This document shows, in pieces, positions 1-7,256 of a stretch of 13,773 bases of DNA. Source of the DNA: Comamonas sp. lk. Lineage in GTDB: Bacteria > Pseudomonadota > Gammaproteobacteria > Burkholderiales > Burkholderiaceae_C. The position numbers were made by a program, and so were the translations under genes. Numbering within the stretch: position 1 is the first letter of the stretch; every line of letters starts with the position of its first letter. The stretch covers positions 1 to 13,773 of the forward strand of contig CAMDHL010000029.1 in assembly GCA_945898105.1 (NCBI GenBank). Direction: 5' to 3'. Below the pieces are notes generated by a model. The model saw only the letters and a list, made by a program, of their open reading frames with translations, was not told the DNA's origin and searched no databases.

Positions 1-540
1 GGCGAGTGGAATCTGGACATGGGACGGCATGCGCGCGAGTCACTGCCGCCCGCCGTTTACCTGGGTGTGTCCTATTACGAAATCTGGACTCGGGCCTTGG
101 CCAACATGCTGGACGAGCGCGGCATGGTGACAGCGCAGGAGGTGCAGCACGCGCAAATGCTGGTGCCGCCGGTGCCGACCAAAAAACCGGCCGCTAGCGC
201 CGTCCAATTGCAAACTGCTCTCGCTGCGGGTAGCCCGTATGACCGTAAAGTTAAGGACCCAGCACGCTTTGCAGTGGGCGATTCGGTGCGCACCCGCGTG
301 ATGCACCCGGCTACGCACACCCGCTTGCCACGCTATGCCCGCGGTAAAACCGGCGAAGTGGTAGCCGTGCACGGTGCCTTTGTTTTTCCGGACACGCATG
401 CCCATGGTCAGGGTGAACAGCCGCAGTGGTGCTACGGCGTGCGCTTTGGCGGTACCGAGTTGTGGGGCGCAGACGCAGACCCCACGTTGGAAGTGCTGGT
501 CGATTGCTGGGAACCTTATTTGCTGGAGGCCACCCCATGA
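1..540 (+). CDS. nthB: Nitrile hydratase beta subunit, 5'-truncated by window edge
   Basis: Nitrile hydratase hydrates nitriles to amides in the cytoplasm; the beta subunit packs against the metal-carrying alpha subunit. The frame is open from base 1 (GEWNLDMGRHARE...), so the gene starts outside the window. 179 residues are visible, and roughly the first 45-55 of the usual 220-235 are missing. Family signatures seen: the helix segment LPPAVYLGVSYYEIW (visible residues 14-28); the SH3-like C-terminal domain opening with FAVGDSVRTR; HTRLPRYARGKTG; FVFPDTHAHG; YGVRFGGTELWG; and the closing WEPYL. Arg9 and Arg148 (in YGVRF) sit where the family has conserved beta arginines that contact the oxidised cysteine claw. 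Its stop overlaps the start of the accessory gene (ATGA, 537-540). The alpha subunit should lie just upstream. Metal type (Co or Fe) cannot be read from this subunit. Family assignment is firm. Confidence 0.93.
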   Translation, partial: GEWNLDMGRHARESLPPAVYLGVSYYEIWTRALANMLDERGMVTAQEVQHAQMLVPPVPTKKPAASAVQLQTALAAGSPYDRKVKDPARFAVGDSVRTRVMHPATHTRLPRYARGKTGEVVAVHGAFVFPDTHAHGQGEQPQWCYGVRFGGTELWGADADPTLEVLVDCWEPYLLEATP

Positions 541-920
541 GCGCCACATCCGAAATGCTGGCGCTGGTACCCGCACTGCCCTGCGATGCCGAAGGGCCGG
601 TATTTCGCGAGCCCTGGGAAGCGCAAGCCTTTGCACTCGCGATTGATGCGCATGCACGCGGTCTGTTCAGCTGGCCCGAATGGGCCGCTGAGTTGTCCAC
701 GCAAATCAAAGCGGCACAAGCAGCGGGCGACCCGGATACCGGCGAGACCTATTACAGCCACTGGCTGGCCACACTGGAATCTTTGACGGTGCAAAAAGGC
801 GCGGTCAGCCGTGCGCAACTGGAACAAGTGCAAGGCGCCTGGGACCGCGCCGCCAAAGCCACACCGCATGGGCAGCCGGTGGTGTTGGCCGATAGTGCGC
901 TCGCTGGGATAGATATTTAA
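537..920 (+). CDS. Nitrile hydratase accessory (activator-type) protein
   Basis: This 127-residue protein matches the nitrile hydratase accessory family, relatives of the P14K/NhlE activators that help load metal into the alpha subunit. Visible signatures are LPCDAEGPVFREPWEAQAFA (residues 14-33), followed by a GLFSWPEWAAEL segment (42-53) and TYYSHWLATLESL (71-83). The same pattern, EPWE...GLF.W.E then YY..W...LE, occurs in the N-terminal half of nitrile hydratase beta subunits, consistent with the known common ancestry of activator and beta subunit. The ATG lies in an ATGA overlap with the beta-subunit stop, implying translational coupling; longer upstream in-frame extensions run inside the beta gene and are not credible. 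A P14K-like activator is more typical of cobalt enzymes, so a Co-type enzyme is inferred weakly. It ends 21 bases before the convergent hydrolase gene. Confidence 0.88.
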   Translation: MSATSEMLALVPALPCDAEGPVFREPWEAQAFALAIDAHARGLFSWPEWAAELSTQIKAAQAAGDPDTGETYYSHWLATLESLTVQKGAVSRAQLEQVQGAWDRAAKATPHGQPVVLADSALAGIDI

Positions 921-941
921 AGCTACATTCGCTGCCAGCAG

Positions 942-1781
942 TCAGCCGGGAGGCCAATGTTTGGGCGTACTACCAAGCCCGGCATACGGCATCAACCAAT
1001 TGATCGCAGCACGGTTAAATGCTGGGGCATTTTCAATGTTGCTCAGGTGCCCGGCATCGGGCAGTATGCTTACCGGGGCATCGCCGATTTTTTGAGCCAT
1101 CTCGTGGTGCATGGCTACCGGGGTGAGGGTGTCTTGCGCACCCACAACAAAATGCACCGGCGCTCTGATAGCCGAGATATCGCCCAAGGTCACCTGCGCC
1201 ACTGTGGCCTCCAAAGACTTGATGTAAGACTCTTTATGGAGTGCGGAAATACTCTCAATTAGTTGCTGCAAATGTTCAGGCTTTGCGCCGGGTCTTACAA
1301 GGCTGCGCGCCACCGGCTCCGCAATATCGTACGGCTCTTTACCCGCGAGTAAAGGCGCGCGGCGGCTGTCCACAAAGGCCTGACGTTGCTCAGGAGAAAA
1401 TGCCTCGAAGCCCTCATGTGTATCCACTAGCGTTAGCGTTGCGACCCGGTCCGGGAAAAGCAAAGCGGTGCGCATGGCGATGCGGCCTCCCATGGACAAG
1501 CCCACAAAATGCGCCCGTGCGACGCCAAAGTGGTCGAGTACGCGCAAGACATCATGCACAAAATCGTCAAATGTCAAAGCGCCCGTGTAGTCATCGCTCG
1601 CACCGTAGCCGCGCGCGTCCCACGCAGCGTATGCAAAGTGTGTGGCAAACGCATCTCGCTGGGCGCGCCAGTTACCGCGGTTGCCGCCGATACCATGCAT
1701 GAAAAACACCAACGGACCGCTACCGGCCAAATCCAGTGCTAGCGAAGGTATGCCGGGAACGCGATAGGGCGTGGTTTGCAC
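942..1781 (-). CDS. Alpha/beta-hydrolase, candidate N-formylmaleamate deformylase (NicD-like)
   Basis: A 279-residue single-domain alpha/beta hydrolase. Seen: oxyanion-hole HG at 29-30 (FFMHGIGGNRGNW), WDARGYGASDD (54-64), nucleophile elbow GLSMGG with Ser96, an acid after strand 7 at Asp217 (VGAQDTLTP) and the catalytic His245 (DAGHLSN). Asp120 (TLVDTHEGF) is a second possible acid, placed after strand 6 as recalled for P. putida NicD (Ser101/Asp125/His245). No signal peptide, so cytoplasmic. It is the last gene of the minus-strand operon, 49 bases after livF. The start is GTG at 1779-1781, chosen because an AAGGA Shine-Dalgarno lies 8 bases upstream. With a NicX-like dioxygenase heading the operon, deformylation of N-formylmaleamate to maleamate is the best guess. 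The fold alone also fits ester, lactone or C-C hydrolases. Fold certain; substrate inferred. Confidence 0.85.
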   Translation of the reverse strand: MQTTPYRVPGIPSLALDLAGSGPLVFFMHGIGGNRGNWRAQRDAFATHFAYAAWDARGYGASDDYTGALTFDDFVHDVLRVLDHFGVARAHFVGLSMGGRIAMRTALLFPDRVATLTLVDTHEGFEAFSPEQRQAFVDSRRAPLLAGKEPYDIAEPVARSLVRPGAKPEHLQQLIESISALHKESYIKSLEATVAQVTLGDISAIRAPVHFVVGAQDTLTPVAMHHEMAQKIGDAPVSILPDAGHLSNIENAPAFNRAAINWLMPYAGLGSTPKHWPPG

Positions 1782-1789
1782 AGTGGCTA

Positions 1790-1794
1790 TCCTT
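1790..1794 (-). promoter_or_regulatory. Ribosome binding site AAGGA fixing a GTG start
   Basis: Reads AAGGA on the minus strand, 8 bases before the GTG at 1779-1781. No ATG lies nearby in frame, so this site decides the start of the terminal hydrolase gene. Confidence 0.65.
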
Positions 1795-1805
1795 GATTAT
1801 TCAAA

Positions 1806-1820
1806 CGTTACGGACTAACG
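1806..1820. other. Short inverted repeat between livF and the terminal hydrolase
   Basis: CGTTA, 5-base loop CGGAC, TAACG: a perfect but short stem in the only sizeable gap (49 bases) inside the operon. It is not followed by a clear T-run on the minus strand, so it is not a convincing intrinsic terminator. It may be a processing or attenuation hairpin, or chance. Confidence 0.3.
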
Positions 1821-1830
1821 GCACCCGAAT

Positions 1831-2550
1831 TCACAATCCTAAATACGCGGACTGAACGCGCCGGTCGGAGGCCACTTCGGCGGCTCCACCTTCTATGACG
1901 ACACGCCCGTTTTCCAGGACATAAGCATGATTGGAGGCTTGTAAGGCTTTGCGTACATCTTGCTCGGCCAGTAGCAGCGTCAACCCGCCTTGCACCATCG
2001 TTTGTACAAGTCCAAAAATATGCTGCGCCATCAAAGGCGACAAACCCAAAGTGGGTTCATCGAGCAACATGAGCCGGGGCATGGCCATCATGCCGCGGCC
2101 AATCGCCAGCATTTGTTGTTCGCCGCCCGATAGCGTTACTGCATGCTGCGTATGGCGCTCCTGCAAGCGGGGAAATACGTGGTACACATGCTCTAACGTG
2201 CTGCGCCAGTGCACGCGGGCGCGCGGGTTAATTGCGCCCAGACGCAAGTTTTCTTGCACCGTCAGGCTGGGGAAAACCATGCGCCCTTCGGGCACCAGAA
2301 CCAGCCCGGCCAGCACCCGCTTGTCACAGTCCAGGCGGCTTATGTCTTCACCCAAAAACCGGATACGCCCGCAGCGCACGGGCAAGAGACCCGCCAGCGT
2401 TTTCATGAGCGTGGTCTTGCCCGCGCCGTTGCCCCCCAGCAATGCCGTGGCGCCTCGGGCTTGAACCTGCAAATCCACGCCATGCAGTATGGCTGTGTCC
2501 CCATACCCGCCGGCCAGGTTTTCGACCTGGAGCATAGGCTCCACACTCAT
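1831..2550 (-). CDS. livF: ABC transporter ATPase, LivF type
   Basis: One of the two ATPases that power a HAAT-family (branched-chain amino acid/amide type) importer; it acts at the cytoplasmic face of the membrane. 239 residues, normal for LivF. Seen: Walker A GGNGAGKTT (39-47), the LivF hallmark VPEGRMVFPSLTV (87-99), ABC signature LSGGEQQ (140-146), Walker B MLLDEP (161-166) followed by TLGLSP, and AEQD (195-198) where LivF proteins carry a Gln in place of the usual switch His. The frame stays open to 2916, but the ATG at 2548-2550 is the true start: it overlaps the livG stop as ATGA, and the upstream extension has no ATPase character. Neighbours livG, livM, livH and livK complete the transporter. 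Confidence 0.95.
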   Translation of the reverse strand: MSVEPMLQVENLAGGYGDTAILHGVDLQVQARGATALLGGNGAGKTTLMKTLAGLLPVRCGRIRFLGEDISRLDCDKRVLAGLVLVPEGRMVFPSLTVQENLRLGAINPRARVHWRSTLEHVYHVFPRLQERHTQHAVTLSGGEQQMLAIGRGMMAMPRLMLLDEPTLGLSPLMAQHIFGLVQTMVQGGLTLLLAEQDVRKALQASNHAYVLENGRVVIEGGAAEVASDRRVQSAYLGL

Positions 2551-3278
2551 GGGCTGTCTCCGAAATAGGCAGCATGCACCTGCGGGTCTTGTGCGATGTG
2601 CGCTGGCGTCCCTTGGGCAATCAGGCTGCCGTGGTGCAGCACCACGATGTGTTCGCACAATTCCATCAAGGCGCGCATCACATGCTCGATCACCAGCAGC
2701 GTCAGGCCCCGTGTGGCGTGTAGCGCGCGCAGGGTTTGCAGCATATGCACCACTTCTGTAGGCGTCAGGCCGGCCATCACTTCGTCCAGCAGCACGAGTT
2801 GTGCACCGGTGGCGACCGCGCGCGCAATTTCCAGGCGCTTTTGGCCCGATAGGGTCAGCGTGTGGGCCGGCTGCAAAGCCATGGGCGCTAGGCCAACTTC
2901 TTCCAGCACCTGCCAAGCCGCCTTGTCGGCGCTGCCCATATTTGGCGCTTGCGCTTTGCCAAACAGCGCGGCAGTGCGCAAGTTTTCCAACACGGTTAGC
3001 ATGGGAAAAGGTTTAACAATTTGAAAGGTACGCGCAATGCCCAAGCGGCAAATCTGGTCGGCACGCAGTCCGGCCAGGCTGCGGTCGGCAAACCGAATGG
3101 TGCCCGCGCTGGGCGCGGTGTTGCCCGCAATTAATGCAAACAAAGTGGTCTTACCTGCGCCGTTGGCACCCATCACGCCGACGATCTGTCCAGCTTGCAC
3201 CTCGAATGAAACCTGGTCCAGGGCCTGCAAGCCACCAAAACGCTTGCCAACTCCCTGGATTTGCAATAAGGCACTCAT
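2547..3278 (-). CDS. livG: ABC transporter ATPase, LivG type
   Basis: Second ATPase of the Liv-type importer, 243 residues. Seen: Walker A GANGAGKTT (37-45), Q-loop in IARTFQIVKPFPMLTVLENL (Gln86), signature LSGQKRLEIARA (143-154), Walker B LVLLDEVMAGLTPTE (161-175) and switch His199 in VIEHVM. The LDEVMAGL form, with Val in place of the common Pro after the Walker B Glu, marks a recognisable LivG subgroup rather than a defect. The C-terminal end ...VHAAYFGD is typical of LivG. The ATG overlaps the livM stop (ATGA, 3275-3278), and the stop overlaps the livF start (2547-2550), so livM-livG-livF are probably translationally coupled. Confidence 0.95.
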   Translation of the reverse strand: MSALLQIQGVGKRFGGLQALDQVSFEVQAGQIVGVMGANGAGKTTLFALIAGNTAPSAGTIRFADRSLAGLRADQICRLGIARTFQIVKPFPMLTVLENLRTAALFGKAQAPNMGSADKAAWQVLEEVGLAPMALQPAHTLTLSGQKRLEIARAVATGAQLVLLDEVMAGLTPTEVVHMLQTLRALHATRGLTLLVIEHVMRALMELCEHIVVLHHGSLIAQGTPAHIAQDPQVHAAYFGDSP

Positions 3279-4246
3279 GCTTGCCCGCCTTGCGCAGGCG
3301 CCGCGGGACTTGACTTTGCCGCCTCATCATCAGGCGGGACTTTTTTGTCTTCCAACCAGCCCATGATCCCCTGCGGAAAAACCAGTACAAAGACTATGAG
3401 CACCAGGCCCAAAATTACCATGTAAAGCAAAGGCGCGTTAGCCCACAACAGTTCAGACAAAAGCGATAAGAACAGCACGCCAAGCAAAGGGCCGCGTGCG
3501 TTGTCGCCACCACCCAAAATGGCCATGGCGATGACGGTAACGGAGATCATCGGGTCAAATACCTGGCCGACTACAAAGTAAGTAGAACGCAGCGCCATCA
3601 CTCCACCCACCATGCCCGGTATGGCCGCGCCCAGCACAAAGGCAATCAGCTTGTAGCGCACCACCGGAACACCCAGAGTTTCGGCGGCTTCCTCGTTTTC
3701 CCGCAAGGAACGCAAGCCATGGCCAAAACGCGAACTCCCCACCCAGGTGAGCATGGCCACCGCAACGACCGCCAGCGCAAACATAGAGAAATAGATCACG
3801 CGTAAATCCGGCGCTCCGAACAAGATACGGCTAGCCATGCCGCTGGCCGATTCGGCCCAGGTGATGGTGTACTTCACCAGTTCAGCCAAACCAAAAGTCA
3901 GAATAACAAAGTAAGGCCCTCGCACCCGCAACACCGGTAAACCAACCAGCGCGGCCAACAGCGCGGCCAGCGCACCGGCACCGACGATAGCCAGGGGCAA
4001 GGGAATCTGCTGCCAGGTGATCACAACCAAATACGCACCCAGGCCATAAAACACTACATGCCCAAGCGAAACATAACCGGCCATTTTGGACAGCAAGCAC
4101 CAGCTTTGCGTCAGGGCCAGCCACATCAGCACGCTCAGGCCGATGCCGACCAAATAATCATTCGCAATAAATGGCAATGCTGCCAGCAGCAACAAACAAG
4201 ACAGCCACAAAGCTGTCCACCACCGGTTGGGAAACAAATCGCGCAT
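3275..4246 (-). CDS. livM: ABC transporter permease, LivM type
   Basis: Inner-membrane permease subunit of the Liv-type importer, 323 residues with many hydrophobic segments. Seen: a first membrane span near 11-28, the LivM motif GYVSLGH (57-63), RVRGPYFVILTFGLAEL (107-123), the cytoplasmic ATPase-coupling stretch NEEAAETLGVPVVRYK (184-199), and MAILGGGDNARGPLLG (241-256). The C-terminus is a charged, Pro/Ala-rich tail (KKVPPDDEAA...) after the last span. The ATG at 4244-4246, 4 bases after the livH stop, is preferred over an in-frame TTG at 4276 that would overlap livH. No strong Shine-Dalgarno is seen, so coupled translation from livH is likely. Confidence 0.93.
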   Translation of the reverse strand: MRDLFPNRWWTALWLSCLLLLAALPFIANDYLVGIGLSVLMWLALTQSWCLLSKMAGYVSLGHVVFYGLGAYLVVITWQQIPLPLAIVGAGALAALLAALVGLPVLRVRGPYFVILTFGLAELVKYTITWAESASGMASRILFGAPDLRVIYFSMFALAVVAVAMLTWVGSSRFGHGLRSLRENEEAAETLGVPVVRYKLIAFVLGAAIPGMVGGVMALRSTYFVVGQVFDPMISVTVIAMAILGGGDNARGPLLGVLFLSLLSELLWANAPLLYMVILGLVLIVFVLVFPQGIMGWLEDKKVPPDDEAAKSSPAAPAQGGQA

Positions 4247-4250
4247 AGCG

Positions 4251-5156
4251 CTAACGTGCCGCTGCGCGGCGCGCAAACACGCCGTTAGGAAAGAGCAGCA
4301 ATGCCGCTACAAAGGCGCCATACAGGAGCATGGAGCGCATATTGGCCGAGGTCAGCGCCACACCGTATGTTTCGATCACACCCAGCAGCAGCGCCGCCAT
4401 CAAACCGGCCATGGCATTGCCTAGCCCGCCCAAGATGATGACGATAAATCCAGCAATCGTGTAAGGGAAGCCGGAGAAGGGCGAGAACTGCCCGAGCATG
4501 GATACCAGCACCCCGGCCAGTGCCGCAGACGCAAAGCCCAGCACGAAACTAAGCCACTGCACACGGTCCACGTCCACGCCCACAATGAAGGCTGCTTCAC
4601 GCCTTTCTATCACGGCCCGCGTCGCCAGGCCAAACACACTGCGGCCTAAAAATACAGCGACCAGCAGGCAGCAAGTCCCGGCCACGCACAGCGCCGCCAG
4701 GCGGTTGCCCGTCATGGACACCGAGCCCAGGTGGTAAACCGTGTCCAGGTAGTTGTAGGCGCGGTTATTGGGCGTAAACACCAAGGCCGTGGCGTTTTGC
4801 AAAACAATCGATAAGCCGAAAAAAAGCAACAACGAATTGCTCTCCATGCGTTGCACTTGGGCAGTACTGCTATCGGCCAACAATCCTTTGAAAATACCCC
4901 GGTACAGCGCATAGCCCAGCAAGCCCCCGACAGCGGCCACCATTGGCGCTACCAGCAGGGGCGAGAGGCCAAACACAGTAAAGGCCCAATAAGCCGCATA
5001 GGCCCCCAGCATCACGACTTCGCCATGCGCCACATTGAGCAAACGCATAGTGCCATAGACGAGGTTCAAGCCCAGCGCAATCAAGGCATAGAGCGAACCG
5101 GTTACCAGGGCCGCAAACAACAACTGGCCCGAAAGCAGGGTTTCGAGCACAGTCAT
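4251..5156 (-). CDS. livH: ABC transporter permease, LivH type
   Basis: Inner-membrane permease partner of LivM, 301 residues. Seen: SLYALIALGLNLVYG (21-35), the LivH motif LLNVAHGEVVMLGAY (39-53), the ATPase-coupling loop ERREAAFIVGVDVDRVQ (184-200), and FIVIILGGLGNAMAGLMAAL (237-256). It ends with a short basic tail (FARRAAAR). The start ATG (5154-5156) lies 7 bases after the livK stop; the upstream open frame is discarded because it runs into livK and lacks a membrane-protein N-terminus. It forms the translocation channel with LivM and receives substrate from the LivK-type binding protein. Confidence 0.94.
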   Translation of the reverse strand: MTVLETLLSGQLLFAALVTGSLYALIALGLNLVYGTMRLLNVAHGEVVMLGAYAAYWAFTVFGLSPLLVAPMVAAVGGLLGYALYRGIFKGLLADSSTAQVQRMESNSLLLFFGLSIVLQNATALVFTPNNRAYNYLDTVYHLGSVSMTGNRLAALCVAGTCCLLVAVFLGRSVFGLATRAVIERREAAFIVGVDVDRVQWLSFVLGFASAALAGVLVSMLGQFSPFSGFPYTIAGFIVIILGGLGNAMAGLMAALLLGVIETYGVALTSANMRSMLLYGAFVAALLLFPNGVFARRAAAR

Positions 5157-5163
5157 GTCGCGA

Positions 5164-6363
5164 TTACCAGCCCTTTTTGGCTTCGAACTTAGAACTAGCC
5201 ATGGACGCTGGCCAGACCAGTTGCAACTTCCCCTTTTGGATTTGCACAAAGGCCGTCGGCGTGATTACGTTTTGCACGCCTTCAAATTTGACTTTGCCGT
5301 TGATGGTGTCAAAGGTGGTGCTGCTAATCATGTCGCGCATTTTCCCTTTATCCAGACCTGTCTTAGCCACGGTTGTCTCCAGAATTTCCAAAGACATCCA
5401 GGCTAGGGCTGAATTGAGGTAGTCTGGGTCTTCGCCAAACTTCTTCACGTAGGCATCATAAAACGCCTGCGAACCTTTCCACTCGGCACGCGGCGACCAG
5501 TGGGCAATCGTCACTACGCCTTCAGCCGAGCTGGCGCCCACGGCTTTTGGGAAGAAGGCATCGCTTGGTCCGATGGCAATGAACTGGAAGGGCTGATTCA
5601 GACCCAACTCTTTGGCCTGCTTGGCATAGAGCACAGAGTCACCGGGATAAGCCAGGGCCAGCACCGCATCCACATTGGCCTGTTTGATCTGGGTCAGCGT
5701 GGAAGTCATGTCACTGATGTCCGGCGGGTACTCGGTGGAAACCTTGATCTCGATGCCGGCTTTTTTCAGCTCCGGCTCAAGGAAGTTTTTGATCTCTTTG
5801 GTAAAGGGCAACACGTTAGATAAAACTGCTACTGATTTCACGTTTTGCGTTTTGAGCATAGCAGTCAGCTCTGCGCCGATGCGGTCAGGAATTGCGGAGG
5901 TAGGGAACCAGATATAGCCGGGCTTGACCTGGCGCAGTGCCACCGATGCGGCGGTGTTGCCAACCATGGGAAATTTGAATTTTTCAAGCACTGGCGCAAT
6001 CGCCAGGTGGAAAGGGGTACCCCAAGGCGCGAGTAACAAATCGACCTTGTCATCGGTGATCAGCTTTTCATAAATACGCACCGCTTGTTCGGGCTTGGAC
6101 TGGTCGTCAAACACCACGAACTCGACTTTACGCCGCACGCCGCCCACATCCATGCCGCCTTTGGCATTGATCTGTTCACGCCAGAGTTCATAGGTGTTCA
6201 TTTGCGAAGGCGTGGCGTTGGCCAGCATCCCGGTGCGCGCCATAGAAAAGCCGATACGCAAAGGTTTGTCTGTCTGAGCCGAGACCATACCCGCCGTAAA
6301 TGCGAGCAATGCTGCCGTGATACCGCCGACAAAGGTCCGGCGGCTTGAAAAAGAAAATTTCAT
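5164..6363 (-). CDS. livK: Periplasmic substrate-binding protein, LivK type
   Basis: A 399-residue periplasmic binding protein of the type I (LivJ/LivK, Peripla_BP_6-like) family. It captures the substrate and delivers it to LivHM. Seen: signal peptide MKFSFSSRRTF..., hydrophobic core near 12-27, probable signal peptidase I cleavage after VSA (29/30). The mature start KPLRIGFSMARTGML is typical of the family, as are WREQINAKGGMDVGG, VRRKVEFVVFDDQSKPEQA and the EYPPDISD region. The SRRTFVGG stretch is a near twin-arginine motif, so Tat export is possible though Sec is usual. The start at 6361-6363 has GGAG 7 bases upstream; the open frame upstream overlaps the previous gene. The ligand cannot be read from sequence; context points to an N-heteroaromatic acid or amide. 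Confidence 0.93.
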   Translation of the reverse strand: MKFSFSSRRTFVGGITAALLAFTAGMVSAQTDKPLRIGFSMARTGMLANATPSQMNTYELWREQINAKGGMDVGGVRRKVEFVVFDDQSKPEQAVRIYEKLITDDKVDLLLAPWGTPFHLAIAPVLEKFKFPMVGNTAASVALRQVKPGYIWFPTSAIPDRIGAELTAMLKTQNVKSVAVLSNVLPFTKEIKNFLEPELKKAGIEIKVSTEYPPDISDMTSTLTQIKQANVDAVLALAYPGDSVLYAKQAKELGLNQPFQFIAIGPSDAFFPKAVGASSAEGVVTIAHWSPRAEWKGSQAFYDAYVKKFGEDPDYLNSALAWMSLEILETTVAKTGLDKGKMRDMISSTTFDTINGKVKFEGVQNVITPTAFVQIQKGKLQLVWPASMASSKFEAKKGW

Positions 6364-6380
6364 CTCATTACTCCAGTACT

Positions 6381-7256
6381 TTAGGAAAAAGTTGAACGAC
6401 CAGGACCGCGCATCCATGCCGCTGCACGTGCCACCCAGGGACGGGTGGCATCGCCGCAGGCGACGCTGGTCTCGAAGTGGTCACATGCTTCGAGAATTTC
6501 TAACTCGGTGGACACACCCGCCGCTTGCAGCGCAGCGCGCATCTGCGCGGCCTGCACGATGAGGTGCGGAAAATCGCGCTCGCCATACGCCATAAAAAAC
6601 GGCGGACAGGCGGCGGGCTCTATCAGGTGCAGGGGCGATGCGCTTCGCTCCACTTGCGCATCATGCACAGCATCCACAGCGGATCCTAGAAAGCGCGGAC
6701 GTTGCGACAGGCCGCTGCCCTCGCCCAACAGATACACGCCCGACACCGGCAGGCAACCAGCCAAGGGCTGAGCTGCTAGGCCACGCGCGCTGCGCCATGC
6801 TGAGGTCACCGCTAATAGGGCTGCGTAATGCCCTCCGCCCGAGTGCCCGCCCGCAAATACGCGCGCCGGTGCGCCATCATCGATCGGCAGGCCTAACCGG
6901 CCTTGCAACACATAGGCCAGCGCATCAGCGCAGTCATCCATGCCTGCAGGAAACACATGCGCTGGCGCTAGGCGATAGCTCGCGCTGACAAAATGAATAC
7001 CAGCCGCCTGCAAGGCAGGCGCCATGAAATACATCCATTCTTTGTAGCCGTTGGTCCAGCCGCCGCCGTGTAAAAACACCAGCACGGTATCGCTGGGGGA
7101 CGCGCTTGGAAAGACTTCCAGCGTCTGATTTGGGCCGGGTCCGTAAGCATGGCTCTGGCCGCGCAGACCCCGTCCCAGCGCAAGTATTTTTTGCTGGTAA
7201 GCCGCGCCCAGGGGCGACATGGGCTCTTGGGCCGGGTAGTGGTCCAGGAAGCTCAC
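6381..7256 (-). CDS. HGGGW-type alpha/beta-hydrolase, kynurenine-formamidase/HSL-like
   Basis: A 291-residue cytoplasmic alpha/beta hydrolase of the HSL/kynurenine-formamidase-like branch. Seen: oxyanion-hole motif FLHGGGWTNG (61-70), YRLAPAHVFPAGMDD (94-108), nucleophile elbow GGHSGGGHYAALL (136-148) with Ser139, acid Asp228 (YGERDFP) and His260 (CDHFE). The start is GTG at 7254-7256: it overlaps the Mo-subunit stop (GTGA) and has AGGA 6 bases upstream. An ATG 12 codons later has a weaker ribosome site. It sits between the hydroxylase and transporter genes, 17 bases before livK. N-formylkynurenine and N-formylmaleamate are both N-formyl amides, so it competes with the terminal hydrolase as the deformylase. 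An esterase or amidase acting on a pyridine ester or amide is equally possible. Confidence 0.87.
   Translation of the reverse strand: MSFLDHYPAQEPMSPLGAAYQQKILALGRGLRGQSHAYGPGPNQTLEVFPSASPSDTVLVFLHGGGWTNGYKEWMYFMAPALQAAGIHFVSASYRLAPAHVFPAGMDDCADALAYVLQGRLGLPIDDGAPARVFAGGHSGGGHYAALLAVTSAWRSARGLAAQPLAGCLPVSGVYLLGEGSGLSQRPRFLGSAVDAVHDAQVERSASPLHLIEPAACPPFFMAYGERDFPHLIVQAAQMRAALQAAGVSTELEILEACDHFETSVACGDATRPWVARAAAWMRGPGRSTFS

Noticed and set aside
40..657. 205-codon minus-strand open frame over the nitrile hydratase genes
   Set aside because: Antisense shadow; both plus-strand genes there match known families.
921..941. Terminator between the convergent nitrile hydratase and hydrolase units
   Set aside because: Only 21 bases, with no stable stem followed by a T-run on either strand.
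2551..2916. Open frame extending livF upstream by 122 codons
   Set aside because: It lies inside livG in another frame, is rich in Arg/Ala/Pro without domain character, and the ATGA overlap at 2547-2550 gives a natural start.
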